Below are positions 11,489 through 22,300 of a stretch of 64,000 nt of DNA, piece after piece. The position numbers were made by a program, and so were the translations under genes. Origin of the DNA: Aporophyla lueneburgensis. Lineage: Eukaryota; Arthropoda; Insecta; Lepidoptera; Noctuidae. The notes under the pieces were generated by a model. That model saw only the letters and a program-made list of their open reading frames with translations, did no database searches and was not told where the DNA came from. The stretch covers positions 3,378,001 through 3,442,000 of the forward strand of contig OW028740.1 in NCBI GenBank assembly GCA_932294355.1. Direction: 5' to 3'. Each line of letters begins with the position of its first letter. The first letter of the stretch is position 1.

Positions 11489-11840
11489 CTAGCTTCTGCC
11501 CGCGACTTCGTCCGCGTTAAATATTTGCTGCCCTGACCCTTCCCGTCGCATCGCAGCCTGCCAGTTTTCATCCATTTTTTTTTTGTTGCTGCTCCGCTCC
11601 TTTTGATCGTAGCGTGATGTTTTATAGCCTATAGCCTTCCTCAATAAATAGGCTACCCGACTCAAAAAGAATTTTTCAATTCGAACACCTCCCATTTTAG
11701 GGAAGTGGGGGGTTAGAAAGAGACAAAAAGTAGCCTATGTCTCTATGGCTCTCCATCCCTTCAACTATCTGCACTTAAAAAATCACGTCAATTCGTCGCT
11801 CTGTTTTGCCGTGAAAGAAGTTTAGTATGGATGGACAGCT
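11489..11840 (-). mobile_element. Helitron-like element, second subfamily
   Basis: The plus strand begins CTAGCTTCTGCCCGCGACTT, the reverse complement of the terminus seen at 32203 and 33993. It continues with the blocks shared with 31732-32203 (such as 'cgtcgcatcg' and 'gaatttttcaattcg'). The far end is less certain. Confidence 0.7.
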
Positions 11841-12240
11841 CGGCAATAATATTTGATTTCATAACATTTCAAAAACAAAAAAATTATATCTATGAATCTA
11901 ATCTAATCTATGAAGGTGGTTGTTTTCTGTTATATTTTCAACTCGGTTATAAAAGGGATCTTTTAAAATAAATATGATGTATACGTATGGTTATTTAAAA
12001 TAGCTATTGTGTCTTCAGTAGATTAGAAGGAAACATGATGTGTATTTTTATAAACGTTAAACCTTAAAATTATGAGTCGGCGCTTTGAGTAATCTTTGTT
12101 CATTGATTTTTCAGTGCCGACTCAAAATTTTAAGGTTTATAATTTTTTGCTTTTCAGTTTTTTCGGCGGTTTAATTTTTTGTTAAAAAGTTTTTATTTTA
12201 TAATTTTTTGTGACTTTAATTTACTAATAATACTTGAAAA

Positions 12241-12551
12241 GGTATACGAGGGCGGCACTGAAAATTTCGGGAATCAAGGCAACGACTCAACATTACTATT
12301 TAAAAATGTATTCATTGCTTTTCGAAGTATTCTCCTCGAAATTTGACACATTTTTCCATACGATGGAACCACTCATTGAAGCAACCATTCCATTCGGAAG
12401 TTGGGGTCTCCAAAATGGCCGTTTTGTAGGCGTGCACAGCTTCTTCAGGTGATGAAAATCTCTGACCACGCAATTTATTCTTTATTTTAGGGAAAGCATA
12501 GAAATCATTAGGGCTTAGGTCTGGGCTGTACGGCGGATGGTCTAATAACAA
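12241..12551 (-). pseudogene. Mariner transposase C-terminal fragment
   Basis: The minus strand encodes HPPYSPDLSPNDFYAFPKIK, then LRGQRFSSPEEAV, and ends GEYFEKQ followed by a stop. The SPDLxPND block holds the last catalytic Asp of mariner-type DD(34-37)D transposases. The sequence 'tacgagggcggcactg' at 12243 looks like one mariner terminal repeat. The N-terminal two thirds are absent. It sits at a TA inside element E, consistent with the mariner target. Confidence 0.85.
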
Positions 12552-12707
12552 TCAATCATCCCCTGTTTACCGACCCTCAGAGTTCGATTTTTCTGTCCAA
12601 ATTTGTATGGGACCACCTTCGGAGTATACCCTTTCCACTAAAAAAAGAATTATCACAATCGGACTACTATGTAAAAAGATATGCGTGGTCATACAAAAAA
12701 ATACTGG

Positions 12708-12803
12708 GCCCGCGTGGTGGATTATAGCCCACTCCCTCTCACCAAGAGGAGGCCTGTGTCCCAGCAGTGGGAACATTATAGGCTGATGATGATGATGATG
12801 ATG
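12708..12803 (+). mobile_element. RTE-type LINE 3' end with (GATG)n tail
   Basis: The run 'ggcctgtgtcccagcagtgg' then 'ataggctgatgatgatg' is the standard 3' end of lepidopteran RTE LINEs and their SINE partners. It is inserted in element E and gives the uninterrupted reference for the hAT target at 35070/41385. Confidence 0.7.
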
Positions 12804-12868
12804 ACAAAAAATATATATATATATACGCGTCGAATTGATAACCTCCTCCGTGTTTTTCGTCGGTTAAT

Positions 12869-14046
12869 AAAGGTACCTTCGTGTGTAAGTACTCAAAATA
12901 GCCATTTTTAATAACATTTGGCCGAATTTTGCAGTTATCTTCTGTAGCCATATTGTGGAGGTATGAAATGCATGTAACTAAAAGAGTGAAGAATATAAAA
13001 ATGTTAATGGATGGAGAGAGATTTATAGAAAATATGGATATATTGTGTGAGGAATGATAAATGAAAGAAAGATGTGTGAATGATAGCGTAACGGTTGACG
13101 ACACTGAGGGAGAATCGGAAAAAGTACGTTGCGCTACTAAGGAACATGGGACAAGGACAGCGTAAAAAGAAGACACAAACCCCTTTACAAATACCAAACA
13201 GTCGAAGTACCTACACGGCTCAAACATTACCTATTCACTTACGAATGAATGCTTATTTTTTGTTTGTTTGAATCCTGAAACCTTTTCCATTAACCCTTTC
13301 AAGCATACAATGGATACTTCTGATATTTGATACTTAAGTGCCCATTGACGTAGTTTTATATTTTATTTAAGAAAACATTTTGATTTAATTTGAATACTCT
13401 CAGATCTTCAGCTCTTAGCTAACCTATCGATATTATCTGAAGACTTGATTCAAATTGAAACTAGTTATTGCTTACCAATTTTCCAATCAAATCAAATCAA
13501 AATATTTTTATTTCACATAAACCTACAAGGGCACTTATGTGGGCAACCTACAAGGGCACGGTTCCAAATTGTTGATTCCTATGGAGAAGAGCCGGATAGA
13601 AACTCCACGGTTACTCTTTAATAAAGAATTGGATCAATAAATTTAGGAGCTTACAAGGCCTTACATTTGATGATTTCTAGGTAACGATCTATATAATAGT
13701 CTTAAGAGCAGCGAACAGGAGACAATATAATGTTTCATGATTATTTATCTTGACTTGGTTTACACTGTAAGGTGAACATCGTAAATACTTTACTAACCTG
13801 TGAGCACAAGTCAGTACGGTATAAATAGATAAAAACATCGTTAGTCAGTTGGTGGACCAGATGGGTCCCGGTAGCAGCCAACATCGAAGCAGGCTCAGAC
13901 GGGATGGCACGATGAGGTGGACTCCTTTAATAAAGATTAGTCCTTGGTAGCTCTGGACAAAAAGAGGTAAAAAGAGCGTAGAAAGAGCTTCATCCAGTTT
14001 GACACGAATGGCTAATAATAACAAAAATAATAAGTTGGTACTAGTA
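12869..14046. other. No gene seen apart from one LINE 3' end
   Basis: No supportable exon. The only recognised part is the reversed LINE 3' end at 13486-13620. Confidence 0.4.
13486..13620 (-). mobile_element. CR1/Jockey-type LINE 3' UTR with (TTTGA)n tail
   Basis: Read on the minus strand it runs 'taaccgtggagtttctatcc…ttctccataggaatcaacaa…' and ends in TTTGATTTGATTTGA. The same sequence ends the LINE fragment at 23998-24810, so the family is the same. Confidence 0.8.
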
Positions 14047-14440
14047 CATATCTTCTGCCATAAATGCCCAGTTGGTCTTGGGGTCACAAACTCGACTACT
14101 GAGCGTCGGTTCCTGGGTTCGATTCCCAGGTCGAGCTAAGTGTTATTGGGTTTTCCCATTAAGAATTTCTTAATAACAACCCGGAGTTTGACAAGCTGGC
14201 GCCGTGATACCCCCCCCCCCCCCCCGTGCCTCAAAAAACACGTTAAGTTTTGTTTGAATCGGGCGCGTGATCACTTTTCAGCCGTGTCGGCTTACCGTCC
14301 CATCGGACTATGAGAGTGAGGGAAGAGTGAGTGCCCCTGTGTCTGCGCATACACTAGTGCACTATAATATCTCCCGCGCCGAAGGCTAGGCTCCGTTGAC
14401 ATTGGCCGTCATGGCCGAAATACGATCAGGACTATAGGTA
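14047..14440 (+). mobile_element. tRNA-headed SINE
   Basis: The head contains GGTTCGATTCCCAGGTCGAG, a pol III B box, about 50 nt after a tRNA-like start. It is followed by the body shared with the SINE at 44130 ('ttgggtt', 'aacccggagt'). A run of 14 or more C lies near 14212. It is not a tRNA gene, because the 5' half does not fold as one. Confidence 0.7.
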
Positions 14441-16837
14441 TTACAACTTCTGCCATATCCAGAACCCTTTCAATAATTTAATTCGATTATTCTTCAAACA
14501 ACCAAACGACAGATAGATAAAGCATTACAGTATTTACATAAATACATTCTCAAAGATATTTGTGTATATCAAACTTAACATATTACCCGATATGCCAGCC
14601 TGTAATAACATTCGCTACACGGCTGTATTTCATTTTCTCTGCTAACTTACATTTGGGGAGCAATAACACATGATATTGGAGAAACGTATTGCCAATATTT
14701 TTTTGTACTCCGCAGCTTGCAACCCCTTTGAGATACAGGGGTTCGCAAGCACCTACCTGTGGTCTGTTACAAAACTATCCGATGACAATATAAAGAAATG
14801 CGTAAACATATCTGTTTTTGCCAAGTTGTGTCGTGAATTGAATGTAATCATTTGAATTTAATTGTTGTTATGTTTTTTTTTTGTTCCACTTTGCAGGTCT
14901 CTACTAGGTTGTATGTTGATCATAATATGATTCGCAATCGTAACAAATATGGATTTCCAGGATTAAAATCAAAAATAAATTCAAAAGTCATTTATTCAAA
15001 TTAGGCAATGAATCCGCACTTTTCGAATGTCAAAATAACAACAAACAGTCCCTCAAAAACGCCTGCCCTGCACCACTTCCCGGTGTATCTGTAACTGGGA
15101 AGAAGAAGTGGCGCGACAATCTCTCTAGCAGCACAGCTGTCTGTTTAGTTATATAAAGTTGATTCTACACAATAGTAGTAAAGTAATCGAGACACACCAT
15201 TAAATTAAATCATTAACACACAAACACAAACAAATAAAATGAAAACTATACTCAAGAAAAAAATAAATTAATTGTAATAAAAGCATAATACCAAAATAAA
15301 AGCCTGCTGGCATTAAATAAGTGAGTCAGCAAAGTAATAATTCCATTATTGCAGTAATTTATGTATTTAGAAATGTATAAGTATGTTTATTAGTTGTCTG
15401 GTTACCATAGTACAGGCTCTGCCTAGTTTGGGATCAGACAACGATGTGTTGGTTGTCCAAAGATTTATTTATTTAATTATATACGCTCTTTTAATAAGTA
15501 CCTACATGAAAAACACACAAACTAATTACCTTTAAACACAAACTTAATATACCTAGATAGGCATTTCTGTAACCCAAATACAAATCTAGAATTACACGGA
15601 GCTTTTCCTATGAAAACGAAATTGAAACATTAACAGCAAACATAATCAGCCCATTAAAATATAAACAAATATGGGTTCCAGACATTTCTTAAACGGCTTG
15701 CTAGTCTTAAAACTTAATTACTTAGGAACAGAATCCTGTTCCACCGGATTTTAATTAAATGCTAAGATAAGAATTTGTTTAAAGATATTGTTGAGGTTTT
15801 GAAATGGTTTAAATGAACAGAAAGTTTAGATATCAAAAAATATATCCGCTTATACATATTTCAGTCGTAAATAAGTGTCCGAACTATGCCTATTTTTATT
15901 AAGTTATCCCATCTGAAGTCAATCTAGGTTCTGCGTAAGATCAATGGTCATGCCAGAAGGCAATTAGGGGATAAAGTGCTGGAACAATTTGTCTGAAATA
16001 ACTTCGTTTTGGTAGCATATACTTGGGTAACAGGATCCCGGGGTTTATTTAAGCATTGGAATGTAGTTAATGTTTAGTCACCTTCTTGCTATAGAAACTT
16101 TTTATACCTGAATACGGGACTTTTGGTTACTTTGTGTGTGTGTGCATTTTATACATATATCTTCTTTTGGAGTGTGCGTTATGTAAGTGTAGAATAAACA
16201 TTTTTTCTTTCTTTATATGTAGGTAAATATATATTTTAGTAAGTAACTTTAATTACAGGCTGGCAGGAAAATTGATGCACAACTTGCCTCCCGCGCATTG
16301 GGTCTAATCCCACCTATTTGACCCCATTGACACATCAATGATTCTGGTCCCACGGCGCAGTCGTCGGCTATTAAAAAATATCTGCTGTTTGCAAAAAAAA
16401 TTGAAGTACTTACCTGCGCGGTTACAATGTACAACTGATTGTATTTTTAATAACCGACAAACAACGAGCGAGCTTCAGAATCATGTACTGAAACCATCGG
16501 AACAGGTCGCTGCCACCCTCTGTATGTTATATAATAATTTAATAATCGTTTGTACTCATACAGAAGTGAAAAATGTATTAAAATCAAGGAATGTGCCAAT
16601 GAATAAACACAGTTTTACCCAAAAATAAAATATTTATTCATCATTCAATCACATGGTCAAGTATAGTAACAATCAATATATAAAGAGCTCAGTTTTACAT
16701 CGATATACAAAAACACACACATATCCACACATGCATTACACTAATATATTATATAAATACACAATCATTATTTAGCTATATCTATATAGTAGCCGTTTCG
16801 CATGTTGTCCGTACATATACGAGAATTATTGTATTTT
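14441..16837. other. No gene seen
   Basis: About 2.4 kb of AT-rich DNA. A possible splice donor (GCGCAG/GTAAGT on the minus strand near 16415) stands alone, with no coding context to support an exon. Confidence 0.35.
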
Positions 16838-17352
16838 CAACCGACGAAAAAAAACGGAGGAGGTTTTCAATTCGACGCGTATATTTTTTTTTTTTTTTTA
16901 TGTATGACCACGCATAACATAGTGGTCCGATTGTGACAATTCTTCTTCTATTGGAAAGGGTATACTCCCAAGGTAGTCCCATATAAATTTGGAAAACAAA
17001 ATCGAACCCTAAGGGTTGGAAAACAGGGGATGATTGATTGTTCACTCACTGATTGTAATGTATAAACACGCATAACTTTGTACAGAGTAGTCCGATTTTG
17101 ATAATTCTTTTATTGTTGGATAGGGTATACCTTGCCAAGTATTATTAGTACATTAAAGCCACAAAAAATCATAAAATAAAAACTTTTTAACAAAAAATTA
17201 AACCGCCGAAAAACTGAAAAGCATAAAATAATAATCCTTAAAATTTTGAGTCGGCGCTGAAAAATCAATGAACAAAGATCACTCAAAGCGCCGACTCATA
17301 ATTTTAAGGATTATTATTTTATGCTTTTCAGTTTTTCGGCGGTTTAATTTTC
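16838..17352 (-). mobile_element. Interspersed element E, copy 2
   Basis: It starts 'caaccgacgaaaaaaaacgg' and ends with a long hairpin in which 'aaaccgccgaaaaactgaaa' … 'gagtcggcgctga' pairs with 'gcgccgactcataatttt' … 'cagtttttcggcggtttaa'. It is uninterrupted and shows what was lost or gained in the 12056-12868 copy. Confidence 0.75.
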
Positions 17353-18412
17353 CTATGAACTTTTGACTAGAGTTGGCGATAACGGTTCTTTTTTACATTG
17401 CTAGCTAATAAAAAGAACATATTATTTTTTTAAATATTTTTTTTTAAATACCCTAAGAGAATTTAACCTAATTTCAGGAGCTGGAAATATTATTTTTGTT
17501 CGTTTTATATATTCGAAAACTAAAACTATATTGGTCCTAGATGTCGTTTAATATTATAGCTTTCTTAGAAATTGTATCTCACAGAAAGTTACACCAGAAT
17601 TAGGTTTTGTATTATTAATTCCTCTATTCCTTTCAGTTTCATCTAATATTAAACGGGTGACTGACGCTATATAGACCTTAATATTCTCGTTGACCTCATT
17701 TCATTTTGTCACTACAATATCATTTCTATTATCGAATATTACTGAACCAACTTAGATTTTGTGACACTCAATTCTATGAATAAATTTAAGTTTTCATAAT
17801 GGCTTGACAACAATATCAACTTTAATATTTAGGAATTAAATTGTGTTAAAACTGATATCCAAAGAATTGATGACGGACAAGATTGTTGGTTGACATAATA
17901 TAATTGTTAATGAAGATCATGATCATAAATTAAACACACATGACGACAAAAGTTTATTTCTAAATCGTTATCGGTTACCTGTAGCCCCTTGGGAACATAA
18001 GTTTGACTTTGTTCATTTATTTCACTATTTATTAAAAGTTAGCCATCATAAGTAACATTGTTACATGATCTAATTGGATTCATTGCGAATTTAAAACTTT
18101 TGTTCAGACCCACAACCTAATCCCGAAACAAAGTTGTAATGTCTAATTAGACTCTCATGAGAGCTCCGCGTAACTACGAAAAATGGAGCTTGTCAGTTGG
18201 CGCCGGAATATAAATAAAATTCAAGTTAATTAAATAAAAATGTTGGTGTCTAGCTTAATGAACTCGCGTCTGAACAAACTACCCACGTAGTTTCAAAGCG
18301 ATTCTGTTTGCTAGTCAAGTTGTTCAACACATGTTACAACCACAGAAGCTACAGTCACAAAACCCTACTCTCAGTTGTGAGAATGTATCGCTTTTAATTC
18401 TAAGGCCGTATA
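17353..18412 (-). other. 3' flank of the lebercilin-like gene
   Basis: No ORF. Minus-strand AATAAA signals (TTTATT on the plus strand) occur at about 18030 and 18019, some 380 nt after the stop codon at 18413. They are plausible polyadenylation signals for the gene. The 3' end itself cannot be fixed from sequence. Confidence 0.35.
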
Positions 18413-19351
18413 TCATTTCTTCCCCAATAAGTCTTCTAACAACTGTTGGTTAGTCATATTCGCATCGCCAAGTAAATTAGCCCTAGATTCTCTAGAGTTT
18501 TGTCTACTGGAAATTGACCGTTTCCTGCCCGGAACCAGATCGGTAAATACTTGGTCTGTCAACATATTAAAATTATTATTCAATTCATTCAAAGCTGATT
18601 CGGGGATTTCGCCGTTGGCATTCACTAACTCATTAATTTTATCAACAGCTTCTAACTGTTCTACTAGTTTGTCACTTTCGAATCTCGATTGATTGAAACA
18701 TTTCATGTGTTTATCAATCACTTCACTGCTTTTCTCAATATCTTGGATAATAGCTTTGCAATACTTCTCTATGGGTTTGCCAGATAGTTTACGTTCTAAT
18801 GCACTATTTTCACGTTTGATGACTGTTTCTTCGTGGTGTATTGCGACAGTTGTGATAGAATCTTCAACCACTTCCTGGTCGAAAAAAGACACATTTGAAT
18901 TTCTTCTACCTCTAGACTTAGGACGTTCCGTTTCTTCTGATTCAGATTGTTCTTCGATAGAGTCTTCTATTGAATTCTTTCTTCTTAATGCACTGGATTT
19001 TCTAGACGCAGGCTCTTCACTCTTTATTCTATTCATTAATTCTGTTTTCATAGCTTCCATTTTAGTATGCAGTTCAGTGGGTGAGGTTTTTAAATTGAAA
19101 TCATCATCGTATATTGAAAGGTCTGCCATTCCATCTTGAACTGTTTTGGCTAACTCCATGATTTCACCGGAGGCTTTGGAGTTCTTTCTTGTTCCAGGAG
19201 TAGGGGTAGATCGAGAGATGGTGGAGTTAGATCGGCTTCTAGCGTAGCGCGAACGTGGTTCAGCGGACGATGAAGACTCTTCGTCGTGAGATAGTACGCT
19301 GCTAAGACTGCGAGAATTCTCGCATAATTTCGCCATAATGTTATGCTCCAC
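18413..19351 (-). CDS. LCA5: Lebercilin-like gene, terminal exon 7
   Basis: The acceptor is tttttag/GTGGAGCAT and the stop TGA is at 18415-18413. The 312 codons begin VEHNIMAKLCEN. They contain RS/SS-rich low-complexity segments, a helical stretch (MEAMKTELMNRIKSEE), an acidic SIEEQSESEETE patch, and a final NQQLLEDLLGKK. Vertebrate lebercilins also have long, weakly conserved C-termini. Confidence 0.85.
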   Translation of the reverse strand: MEHNIMAKLCENSRSLSSVLSHDEESSSSAEPRSRYARSRSNSTISRSTPTPGTRKNSKASGEIMELAKTVQDGMADLSIYDDDFNLKTSPTELHTKMEAMKTELMNRIKSEEPASRKSSALRRKNSIEDSIEEQSESEETERPKSRGRRNSNVSFFDQEVVEDSITTVAIHHEETVIKRENSALERKLSGKPIEKYCKAIIQDIEKSSEVIDKHMKCFNQSRFESDKLVEQLEAVDKINELVNANGEIPESALNELNNNFNMLTDQVFTDLVPGRKRSISSRQNSRESRANLLGDANMTNQQLLEDLLGKK

Positions 19352-22300
19352 CTAAAAATTTAAACCCATTAAATCAAGTATTATATTGCAAAGAAAAAAA
19401 CCATTTTAGAGATACGTCTTTATGGCACGTAAATTGATCTCTATTTCCCACTAATTACGCAGTCTGTTCTCATTACAATGGACTTAGAATAGAAAACCGT
19501 TTGTAAAATTGGCTTATATAACAATCCAGGCAAAGTTACAGAGGGGATAATATGTCATGTTAGATTTTAACAATAGGGCCCTCGAAAGAAAAGGATTCTC
19601 CGGGGAAATAAATTTGTGCAAACATTTAGGTACCTACGCATTCGCAAATTGGACTAGACTGAAATTGTCAACGTAATCTCAATACAAATACTGAAATCTG
19701 TCAGGCTTTGTTAAAGCTTTTTGTTACTCAGGGATCCTCGTCAACGTCATTACAAAGCCACATGTTCAGTTTGAATAAATAGTTTATTTACAGATTCAAA
19801 TGCTTAAAGTACGATTTAAAACTATTTATACCACAATTTCTTTAACCAGCAAGTCAAACTATTTGGACTAGTGACCTATTTTACCACCTCCGGTTAAGTT
19901 TAACTTAACCGACATATAAGCTCATACAAGTTCTGTTGCATTTTTAAGGCTACGTAGAATAATGATAAAATGGAAGTCTTTCATTTCGTTATGGCCGTCT
20001 ACTCGGATCGTACACAGCCAATTACTTCGAAACTATTTGCATTTTATCGGACAAATTTGAATCTGTGCACCACTAAACAATGGTCTAGTAAACTTACAAA
20101 AAAATAATTAATAGTGGCACTCCTTACACTTTATAACTAAGGGATGAGAAAAAAAAATGCATACACCTCAGCTTATACGAACCGCGTGCAGAGTATCGTA
20201 GTATACCATTCTTAAAAATGTAATATGAGTCTTTACTATGTCGATGGTTTTTTGATATGGGATATTTTCGGTAACAGCCCCAGAAAACATGATTGAGTAA
20301 GAACGACATTTCAAACTTACAATGTGTCTATCATCCCTGCCCCGGCTCATACTGGCGTCAGTATCAGACCGGGCTCTGTTGGGCTGCTTCGGTACATTGA
20401 TGTTGGTGCCAGACGCCGTCTTCACCGGCGACTTGACGGTCCTACTCGCTGCAGTGCTAAGCATCTTCTCTTTCATCTAGAACAAGGATAAGCCTTTAAA
20501 GCAAGAGATTCATCATCTGGGCACGCTCGTTCTTTCGTAATGCACATAATTATATCGCGTTCCATCAGGCTAGATCGACAAAAGAGCAGGCTCATTTCGC
20601 AAATAAAAACTTTTAAAAGCCTTATTTTCTATCTTATTTCTATATTTTTCTACTACCACGACTTCGTGTCTACTACATTCAACACTACTTAATTCGTATA
20701 ATTATATTTTTTTTTCTTATTTATATACTTAAGTTTAAGAGTCGAATTTTTTTTTAGTTATTAAAAAGACTAGTGGTTGCCCACTGGGCAACCACTAGTC
20801 TTTTATTAATCAAAAACATAGTCGAGATTCGACTATGTTTTTGATTAATTTGATGCAATACATTAAATTAATCAAAGTCATACTCGAATCTTCTTAAAGG
20901 AATGCATTATTACATAAAACTCGAAATCGATTTCGAAAAAGGGGCCCCAACGTTTTCGATTCACTTATTGAATACATAGATAAAAAAAATATATGAAATC
21001 CTATTCCTATAATGATCTATATCCCGAGAGAAAATACGAGCTGTAATTACCCGCATTTTGCGTGTCAGGTCAGTCATTAGTCCAATTCAAATAGGGGCGA
21101 TTCCTATGAACTGTGAATCATTCTGCCCTGCTATAAATAATTCCCTGAATAATGGAGAAAGCCCAATAAGACTGTCGGACTTACGAACCCAGGGCTTCGA
21201 AATCACAATTATAACCGTAAGCCCAACAAAGCAATCATATATTTTATTGTTAATCCAGCTCAAGTTTAAGACTTTTCAGATGAAAATTAATATCAACATA
21301 ATATCGCTTTGTTGAGATATTTTTGGCGACGCATATGACAACAAAGAATTAATCTAAATACTTTGAACATTTTTAACGCGAATACAAAGAAGAGAAAAAC
21401 CTTTATTACTCCCGTCTAATGAAAGACAGCTTACAACGAATAATTTACGAGTGAACAACAGATTTAGAACAACAATGGAACGTTGATTCGGAAAATTTTA
21501 ATTAGTTACGGTGAAGTGAATAATTATAAAACGGGGAGGATTCAATGGCATTACATTATAATGAGGAAGCAAAAATTAGAGGCGCATAAAAGATACCACA
21601 AACAACTTCGCAGTTAACAAATTATATTCGTACTTCAGAATATACGTGTGGCCCTTTGTACACACGTGTTTTTCTTACCGTGAAAAATGATTATAATTTT
21701 TAATTGTTAATTGAAATTTATTATATTACTAACTTTTACCAGCGGCTTCACCCGTGTAGAGAACGGAAAATATCCCGCGGGAACGTACTACCGGGATAAA
21801 AAAGTACCGTATGTGTTAATCCAGGTTATAAACTAACTGTGCTCCACATTCAAATCCGTTCAGTAGTTTTTGCGTGAAAGAGTAACAAAAATCCATACAT
21901 CCATACTCACAAACTTTCGCATTTATAATATTAGTAGGAAGTAGAATTATTATTAAAAAAAATGTAAAGCAAATATGCCTTTTACGTCAATTTGCCGTAT
22001 TATAGCCATTTCAAGACACTTGCATTATTGTATCACATTTGCGATTATATTGCTCGGACAACTTAAGATGGTAATCAGTCACTTAACCATTCCCTGGCAA
22101 ACAAAGTACCTACCCCGAATAATTTTAAGTGACAATTGGAAGAACCTATGAAACATTATATTCCACAATTAATATAATAATAATTTTAAATGATAATAAT
22201 AACATTAAATGCACCTACCTCAATAATAGTAGTCAGTTTATCAGCATTATTGATGGCAAGGTCTAGATCGTGTCTCGTGTCTTTATGTTTATTGATCTCG

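Larger units (their letters stand above)
12056..12868 (+). mobile_element. Interspersed element E, copy 1, interrupted twice
   Basis: The left end is a hairpin: 'ttatgagtcggcgctttgag' pairs with 'cagtgccgactcaaaatttt'. The right end is 'cgcgtcgaattgataacctc' through 'ttcgtcggttaat'. The same order appears in reverse at 16838-17352. Comparing the copies shows a mariner fragment and an RTE 3' end inserted here, with some element sequence lost next to the mariner. Confidence 0.75.

Noticed and set aside
12739..13227. 162-codon minus-strand frame
   Set aside because: It crosses the RTE 3' end, the (GATG)n tail and part of element E; no homology is recognised.
14060..14140. tRNA gene candidate with a B box
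   Set aside because: The 5' half does not form a tRNA, and the body continues as a SINE shared with 44130.
16249..16434. Possible minus-strand exon ending GCGCAG/GTAAGT
   Set aside because: One good donor, but no matching acceptor, frame or motif.
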